From Spirochaetota bacterium (GTDB taxonomy: Bacteria; Spirochaetota; Brevinematia; DTOW01), in assembly GCA_028276145.1 (NCBI GenBank), contig JAPYWX010000110.1, forward strand, positions 1 through 5,367: DNA of 5,367 nt, written 5' to 3'. Below are positions 1-3,194 of this stretch, in pieces; positions within the stretch are counted from its first letter, which is position 1; each line of letters starts with the position of its first letter. The notes below the pieces were generated by a model. That model ran no database searches, was not told where the DNA came from, and saw only the letters and a program-made list of their open reading frames with translations. Both the position numbers and the translations under genes were made by a program.

Positions 1-800
1 ACATGATAGTAGCCAAAGGTTCTACTGATACTGATTTGAGAGATGAAGCTTACTACTGGGGTGGATGGGCACTTTTCAACGCTGGGAAAATCGAAGATGC
101 TATAAATGTATTCAACGAATTCATAAAAATCTCATCAAGCTCTAAAGTGCCATCAGTACTGATAACATTAGGCGACATAATGGTAAACAGAGGAGACTAC
201 GAAAAGGCGAAGTATTATTACAACATAGTTGTAAACAACTACAAAGATAAACCTGAGTACAACACAGCAGTATTAAAGTTATCAAAACTGGCAAGCACCA
301 GTCCGAAAACAACCGAAGTACCCAAGAAAGTAGAAGAGAAGAAGCCAGAGGAAAAGAAAATTGAAGAAAAACCAAAGAACATAGAATCATTAATATCATC
401 GTTAGAAGAGGTCAGTAAATCAAAAGACAAGGAATCGGCAAGCAAAGCAAAATTTGAATTAGCAATGATATACAAATCTCAAGGAAACTACCAAAAAGCA
501 ATAAACTTGCTACAGGAAATAACAGAAGAGGTATACAACGAGACAGCAGCACAGGCACAATTTGAAATAGGTGAAATTCTTAGAAATATAGGAGATTACA
601 ACAAAGCATGGAAAGAGTATATAAAAGTTGTCTATATATACAAGGACTATAAAGACATCGTTGTCAAAGCAATGTACTACACAATATACTGCTATGTTCA
701 GCTAAAAGAATACGAAAATGCAAAGAAACTTTACGAGAAGATGGAAAGAGATTTCTACAAAAATCCCTGGACAGAAAAGGCAAAAGATCTGATAAAATAA
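1..800 (+). CDS. Tetratricopeptide-repeat protein, C-terminal part (5' end outside window)
   Basis: The frame is open at the left edge and ends at TAA 798-800. The ATG at position 3 falls directly before a TPR-type helix pair with no signal peptide or ribosome site visible, so it is probably internal and the gene starts upstream. Numbering from that ATG, residues about 14-80 hold two TPR-like helix pairs (for example AYYWGGWALFNAGKIEDAI and LGDIMVNRGDYEKAKYYY). Residues about 98-126 form a Lys/Glu/Pro-rich linker, and residues about 147-262 hold about three more TPR-like units (AMIYKSQGNYQKAINLL, GEILRNIGDYNKAWKEY, YCYVQLKEYENAKKLYEKM). TPRs are protein-binding scaffolds. The pattern recalls the outer-membrane-lipoprotein-like or CpoB/BamD-like TPR families, but without the N-terminus the location cannot be judged. 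It converges on the neighbouring minus-strand unit, so it belongs to a different operon. The TPR call is strong; the specific function is unknown. Confidence 0.85.
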   Translation, partial: MIVAKGSTDTDLRDEAYYWGGWALFNAGKIEDAINVFNEFIKISSSSKVPSVLITLGDIMVNRGDYEKAKYYYNIVVNNYKDKPEYNTAVLKLSKLASTSPKTTEVPKKVEEKKPEEKKIEEKPKNIESLISSLEEVSKSKDKESASKAKFELAMIYKSQGNYQKAINLLQEITEEVYNETAAQAQFEIGEILRNIGDYNKAWKEYIKVVYIYKDYKDIVVKAMYYTIYCYVQLKEYENAKKLYEKMERDFYKNPWTEKAKDLIK

Positions 801-814
801 GCTACCTTATTATT

Positions 815-1327
815 CTAACTTTGGCTTTTCATAATTTTCCCTAGTTCTACATAATCCAAAGCATTTTTCTTTATGTGCTCTATTTCCTCATCTCTGAGAG
901 TTCTAACGATTTTGGCGGGTACTCCCATCACCATAACGCCATCAGGTATTTCCATTCTAGGAGGAACAAGACTACCAGCAGCAATAATAACATTTTTACC
1001 AACCTTAGCACCATCTAGAACAATAGCCCCCATCCCAACTATAACAAAGTCACCTATTGTAGCACCGTGTATTATCGCACTGTGCCCAACAGTAACAAAA
1101 TCCCCTATAATGGACGGCATATTGTAGTTGACATGAATAACAGCATTGTCCTGAATATTTGAGTTATTGCCTATCTTAACATTACAAACGTCACCCCTAA
1201 TTACAGCACCAAACCACACACTAGAATTCTCACCTATTTCGACATCACCAATTATTGAAACATTTTCCGATATATAAACGCTTTCATGTATTTTTGGTAA
1301 CTTACCATTAAAACTTTTTATTATCAT
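815..1327 (-). CDS. Gamma-carbonic-anhydrase-like hexapeptide-repeat protein (YrdA/PaaY family)
   Basis: A complete 170-residue protein, the usual length for the short gamma-class carbonic anhydrase-like family. Residues about 12-120 show isoleucine/valine-glycine hexapeptide repeats that build a left-handed parallel beta-helix (IIGDVEIGENSSVWFGAVI, KIGNNSNIQDNAVIH, TIGDFVIVGMGAIVLDGAKVG), followed by a C-terminal helix about 145-167. The three expected metal-binding histidines are present: H65 (AVIH), H82 and H87 (VGHSAIIHG). The conserved Arg44-Gly-Asp46 and Gln59/Asp60 (NIQDN) are also present. The acidic loop of the archaeal Cam enzyme is absent, as is normal for short members. These proteins act as trimers binding zinc or iron; some hydrate CO2, others (PaaY-like) act on thioesters or have no proven activity. 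The start ATG overlaps the stop of the upstream trpB2 gene by 4 bp, with no clear Shine-Dalgarno sequence, pointing to coupled translation. Fold and metal site are confident; the substrate is not. Confidence 0.9.
   Translation of the reverse strand: MIIKSFNGKLPKIHESVYISENVSIIGDVEIGENSSVWFGAVIRGDVCNVKIGNNSNIQDNAVIHVNYNMPSIIGDFVTVGHSAIIHGATIGDFVIVGMGAIVLDGAKVGKNVIIAAGSLVPPRMEIPDGVMVMGVPAKIVRTLRDEEIEHIKKNALDYVELGKIMKSQS
1324..1327 (-). promoter_or_regulatory. ATGA stop-start overlap coupling trpB2 to the beta-helix gene
   Basis: On the minus strand the four bases read ATGA: TGA ends trpB2 and ATG starts the gamma-carbonic-anhydrase-like gene. I see no Shine-Dalgarno-like purine run at the usual distance before this ATG, so reinitiation by ribosomes finishing trpB2 is the likely way the second gene is translated. 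This supports a single mRNA and linked expression of the two. Confidence 0.85.
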
Positions 1328-2676
1328 AGGGCAGGTATACTCTTAAATCCTTCCTCTAACTCATCCTCAGTAGGTTCATGGTCAGGCAATCTCCCATACA
1401 GGTAGTCATCGTATGCTTTGAGGTCAAAGTGCCCATGCCCAGATAAGTTAAACAGTATAACTTTCTTCTTCCCTTCTTTCTTAGCTTGGAGTGCTTCATC
1501 AATTGCAGCTTTGATAGCATGATTAGACTCAGGAGCTGGTAAAATTCCCTCGGTTTTAGCGAATATCACACCTGCCTCGAAAACTTCAACCTGCGAATAA
1601 GCTCTAGCTTCAATAAGCCCTAGCTTATGTAATTTACTAACAATTGGTGCCATTCCGTGATACCTCAAACCACCAGCGTGTATAGAAGGTGGCATAAATT
1701 CATGCCCTAACGTATGCATCATTAACAATGGTGTCATACCTGCAGTATCACCAAAATCATAGGTATACTTTCCTTTTGTTATACTTGGACATGACTTAGG
1801 CTCAACTGCAATCACTCTAGGATTCTTTTTACCTTCTATCTTGTCCTTTACAAAAGGTAGAGCAAGTCCTGCAAAGTTTGAACCACCACCAACACAACCT
1901 ATTACAACATCCGGATACAACCCTTCAATTTCTAATTGTTTCTTTACTTCTAAACCTATAACAGTCTGATGTAAAAGAACATGATTTAAAACGCTACCTA
2001 ATGAATAGTTTGTGTACTTATCACCTACTGCCTCCTCAATAGCTTCACTTATGGCAATGCCTAAACTACCGCTATTGTTTGGGTCCTTTTCTAAAATTTT
2101 TCTTCCGAAATTCGTTCTCGTTGATGGGCTTGGGAATACTTTACCTCCCCACGTCTCCATCAATATCCTTCTATAAGGCTTATTTTCATAGCTCACCTTA
2201 ACCATGTAAACTACAATTTCTAAACCAAATACATTACCTGCAAAACTCAGAGCACTTCCCCACTGACCAGCTCCTGTCTCAGTTGTCAATTTTTTTATAC
2301 CTGATATCTTATTGTAATATGCCTGAGCAATAGCTGTATTAGGTTTATGAGAACCAGAAGGCGAAACCGATTCATTCTTATAGAGAATGATTGCCGGAGT
2401 ATCCAAATATCTCTCAAGCTCATAAGCTCTATGTAAAGGCGTAGGCCTCCAAATAGAATAAACCTTAAGAACTTCCTCAGGTATCTTAATCCACCTTTCA
2501 TTTGAAACTTCTTGTTCTATGAGAGGCTTAGGGAAAATAACCTCAAGATCAGAAGGAGAAACCGGCTTCTTCGTAGCAGGATTCAAAGGTGGCTCTAACG
2601 GCTCCGGCAGGTCAGAAAGAATATTATACCACTCCTCTGGCATATCACCAGTCGACAAATAAACTCTTCTATTCAT
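1324..2676 (-). CDS. trpB2: TrpB2-type tryptophan synthase beta chain (PLP-dependent)
   Basis: A complete 450-residue protein of the TrpB2 subgroup, which is longer than ordinary TrpB (about 390-400). It condenses indole with L-serine to give L-tryptophan and water in the cytoplasm, using pyridoxal phosphate (EC 4.2.1.20/4.2.1.122). The N-terminus has the TrpB2-like stretch WYNILSDLPEPLEPPLNP (17-34). RPTPLHRAYELE (77-88) precedes the cofactor site SGSHKPN, with the Schiff-base lysine at K111. ETGAGQWG (133-140) carries the catalytic glutamate E133, GGGSN (263-267) is the phosphate-binding loop, and HAGGLRYHG (333-341), PESNHA (382-387) and SGHGHFD (412-418) are further conserved motifs. The ATG 2674-2676 is supported by a good GGAGGT site nine bases upstream. 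No trpA or other trp gene is in view, which fits a stand-alone TrpB2 that may salvage indole. It is first in a two-gene unit with the beta-helix protein. A broader serine/threonine-dehydratase-type role is less likely. Confidence 0.95.
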   Translation of the reverse strand: MNRRVYLSTGDMPEEWYNILSDLPEPLEPPLNPATKKPVSPSDLEVIFPKPLIEQEVSNERWIKIPEEVLKVYSIWRPTPLHRAYELERYLDTPAIILYKNESVSPSGSHKPNTAIAQAYYNKISGIKKLTTETGAGQWGSALSFAGNVFGLEIVVYMVKVSYENKPYRRILMETWGGKVFPSPSTRTNFGRKILEKDPNNSGSLGIAISEAIEEAVGDKYTNYSLGSVLNHVLLHQTVIGLEVKKQLEIEGLYPDVVIGCVGGGSNFAGLALPFVKDKIEGKKNPRVIAVEPKSCPSITKGKYTYDFGDTAGMTPLLMMHTLGHEFMPPSIHAGGLRYHGMAPIVSKLHKLGLIEARAYSQVEVFEAGVIFAKTEGILPAPESNHAIKAAIDEALQAKKEGKKKVILFNLSGHGHFDLKAYDDYLYGRLPDHEPTEDELEEGFKSIPAL

Positions 2677-2685
2677 AAAAAAATA

Positions 2686-2691
2686 ACCTCC
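2686..2691 (-). promoter_or_regulatory. Ribosome binding site of trpB2 (GGAGGT)
   Basis: The minus strand reads GGAGGT, then nine AT-rich bases, then ATG at 2676-2674. This strong Shine-Dalgarno match decides the start of trpB2 and also indicates a bacterial-type anti-SD sequence. Confidence 0.85.
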
Positions 2692-2712
2692 AAATTCAAC
2701 TATTTCGCTAAT

Positions 2713-2740
2713 TTTCTAACATCAACCAACACTAATTCAA
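2713..2740 (-). promoter_or_regulatory. Weaker alternative promoter close to trpB2
   Basis: On the minus strand, TTGAAT (2740-2735) and TAGAAA (2718-2713) are 16 bp apart, each matching the consensus at four of six positions. It would give a leader of about 30 nt that includes the trpB2 ribosome site. The palindrome at 2758-2772 lies directly upstream of its -35 box, a possible activator position. It is weaker than the candidate at 2883-2911. Confidence 0.22.
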
Positions 2741-2757
2741 ATTCTATCCATTGTTTT

Positions 2758-2772
2758 GTGCCTAATAGGCAC
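2758..2772. repeat. Palindrome copy 1, GTGCCTAATAGGCAC
   Basis: This is the most perfect dyad of the set: seven-base arms around one central base, extended by TTTT on the left (2754-2757) and AAAA on the right (2773-2776) to an 11 bp inverted repeat. It is the copy nearest trpB2. It lacks a T-run after the stem on the minus strand, so it is not a convincing terminator of transcripts heading to trpB2. Confidence 0.85.
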
Positions 2773-2846
2773 AAAAAACCTTATACTTCCCAAACAATTA
2801 GACAAAAATATTCCTACACTATGTAACTATTGAACTCAAACACTTT

Positions 2847-2879
2847 GTGCTTCATAGCACATTTTGTGCTTCATAGCAC
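2847..2879. repeat. Palindrome pair, two copies of GTGCTTCATAGCAC
   Basis: Two identical 14 bp copies (2847-2860 and 2866-2879) start 19 bp apart. The second is followed on the + strand by six T residues (2880-2885), part of which overlaps the -10 box of the candidate minus-strand promoter. The pair covers roughly +1 to +30 of the transcript that promoter would make, a typical repressor position. Confidence 0.85.
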
Positions 2880-2882
2880 TTT

Positions 2883-2911
2883 TTTATAACTACCAGAGAG
2901 TGGAGAGACAA
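2883..2911 (-). promoter_or_regulatory. Candidate sigma70-type promoter for trpB2 inside the palindrome array
   Basis: On the minus strand, TTGTCT (2911-2906) and TATAAA (2888-2883) are separated by 17 bp, a good -35/-10 pair pointing at trpB2. The predicted start, about 2875-2877, lies within the palindrome at 2866-2879, and three more palindromes lie just upstream (2935-2981). The leader would be about 200 nt and would contain up to three palindromes. This is by eye only. In AT-rich DNA such matches arise by chance, but it is the best pair I found in the gap. Confidence 0.4.
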
Positions 2912-2922
2912 AGTTTCTCTAC
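2900..2922. other. Inverted repeat between palindrome groups (possible hairpin)
   Basis: On the + strand, arms GTGGAGAGA and TTTCTCTAC can pair over nine positions, two of them G-U, around a CAAAG loop. On the opposite strand the two G-U pairs become A-C mismatches, so the hairpin is stronger in + strand RNA. It is unrelated in sequence to the GTGCT palindromes. Its bases also include the -35 box of the candidate minus-strand promoter. Confidence 0.45.
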
Positions 2923-2934
2923 AATAATAACGAG

Positions 2935-2981
2935 GTGCTACATAGCACTTTGTGCTACATAGCACCTGTGCTACATAGCAC
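2935..2981. repeat. Palindrome triplet, three copies of GTGCTACATAGCAC
   Basis: Three identical copies start at 2935, 2952 and 2968 (steps of 17 and 16 bp). The arms are six bases (GTGCTA/TAGCAC) around CA. Identity of all three suggests recent local duplication or strong selection. Neighbouring copies could pair with each other to form longer hairpins in RNA, with 12 of 14 positions matched. Confidence 0.88.
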
Positions 2982-3014
2982 CTTCTTAATTAAGTTCTTG
3001 GGCACGTTTTTGAC

Positions 3015-3051
3015 AAAAAACAGAGTGTTGGGAATACAAAGCATCCCAACA
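3015..3051 (-). terminator. Candidate intrinsic terminator, minus strand
   Basis: On the minus strand a perfect 8 bp stem, TGTTGGGA (3051-3044) with TCCCAACA (3033-3026), encloses a 10-base loop and is followed five bases later by six T residues (3020-3015). It lies about 145 bp past the stop of the coiled-coil gene and upstream of the candidate trpB2 promoter, as expected if these are separate transcription units. The long loop and the gap before the T-run lower the score. Confidence 0.45.
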
Positions 3052-3062
3052 TTAAAAAGGGT

Positions 3063-3108
3063 ATGCTCAGTAGCACTTGTGCCTAAGGCACTTTGTGCTT
3101 AATAGCAC
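3063..3108. repeat. Palindrome triplet with three different variants
   Basis: The copies are ATGCTCAGTAGCAC (3063-3076), GTGCCTAAGGCAC (3079-3091) and GTGCTTAATAGCAC (3095-3108), starting exactly 16 bp apart. Unlike the triplet at 2935-2981, all three differ, yet the spacing is kept even though the middle copy is one base shorter. The middle copy changes both arms together and so keeps the dyad. Confidence 0.82.
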
Positions 3109-3136
3109 TTTCTTATTTCAATTCCTAAAAACACTT

Positions 3137-3150
3137 ATGCTAAATAGTAC
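3137..3150. repeat. Degenerate palindrome copy, ATGCTAAATAGTAC
   Basis: This is the copy nearest the coiled-coil gene and the most decayed. Arms ATGCTA/TAGTAC have two non-Watson-Crick positions. It is recognisable by length, arm sequence and the AT before the right arm. It may be a relic at the edge of the array. Confidence 0.55.
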
Positions 3151-3168
3151 TTCTTTACTAGGATTAAT

Positions 3169-3184
3169 GGAGGCGTCAGCCTCC
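3169..3184 (-). terminator. GC-rich hairpin just after the coiled-coil gene
   Basis: A perfect 6 bp stem, GGAGGC/GCCTCC, with a four-base loop lies ten bases beyond the stop codon at 3195. It stands out in AT-rich surroundings. On the minus strand it is followed by ATTAATCC, not a real T-run, so it may be a weak terminator or a 3'-end protecting hairpin rather than a full intrinsic terminator. Confidence 0.4.
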
Positions 3185-3194
3185 CTTAGAAACA

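Larger units (their letters stand above)
2758..3150. repeat. Array of ten short palindromes (consensus GTGCTNNATAGCAC)
   Basis: Ten copies of a 13-15 bp dyad lie between the coiled-coil gene and trpB2. They are at 2758-2772, 2847-2860, 2866-2879, 2935-2948, 2952-2965, 2968-2981, 3063-3076, 3079-3091, 3095-3108 and 3137-3150. Most have arms GTGCT/AGCAC around a four-base centre ending in AT; two have arms GTGCC/GGCAC. The groups are 1, 2, 3, 3 and 1. Several copies are preceded by T-rich bases and followed by TT. I see no dyad copy inside the coding regions. Each copy could be a protein-binding operator, or a mini-hairpin in RNA. Being palindromic, neighbouring copies could also pair with each other. 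I do not recognise the family. Confidence 0.9.
2677..3194. other. Structured intergenic region between coiled-coil gene and trpB2
   Basis: About 520 bp with no convincing gene on either strand. It holds the ten palindromes, other inverted repeats (2900-2922, 3006-3021, 3026-3051, 3169-3184), two candidate promoters and the trpB2 ribosome site. Both flanking genes run on the minus strand, so the region is the 3' flank of one and the 5' flank of the other. I see no tRNA-like fold, transposase remnant or CRISPR structure. A small RNA cannot be excluded. Confidence 0.8.

Noticed and set aside
1020..1100. GCAC/GTGC-like words within the beta-helix gene
   Set aside because: They do not form the 14 bp dyad and are explained by codons for the conserved GHSAIIHGAT region.
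2295..2501. Second reading frame inside trpB2 on the same strand
   Set aside because: It lies wholly within a well-conserved enzyme gene, shows no recognisable protein features, and is a shadow of the true frame.
2866..2885. Plus-strand intrinsic terminator (palindrome followed by six T)
   Set aside because: The stem is only 5 bp and no plus-strand gene precedes it. The T-run is better explained as part of the minus-strand -10 region or as AT-rich spacer.
2985..2994. CTTAATTAAG perfect palindrome
   Set aside because: A 10 bp AT-rich dyad is expected by chance in such sequence. It is unlike the GTGCT family and has no supporting context.
2847..3108. CRISPR array
   Set aside because: Repeats are only 13-15 bp and palindromic, gaps are 2-5 bp within groups and irregular between groups, and no cas gene is in view.
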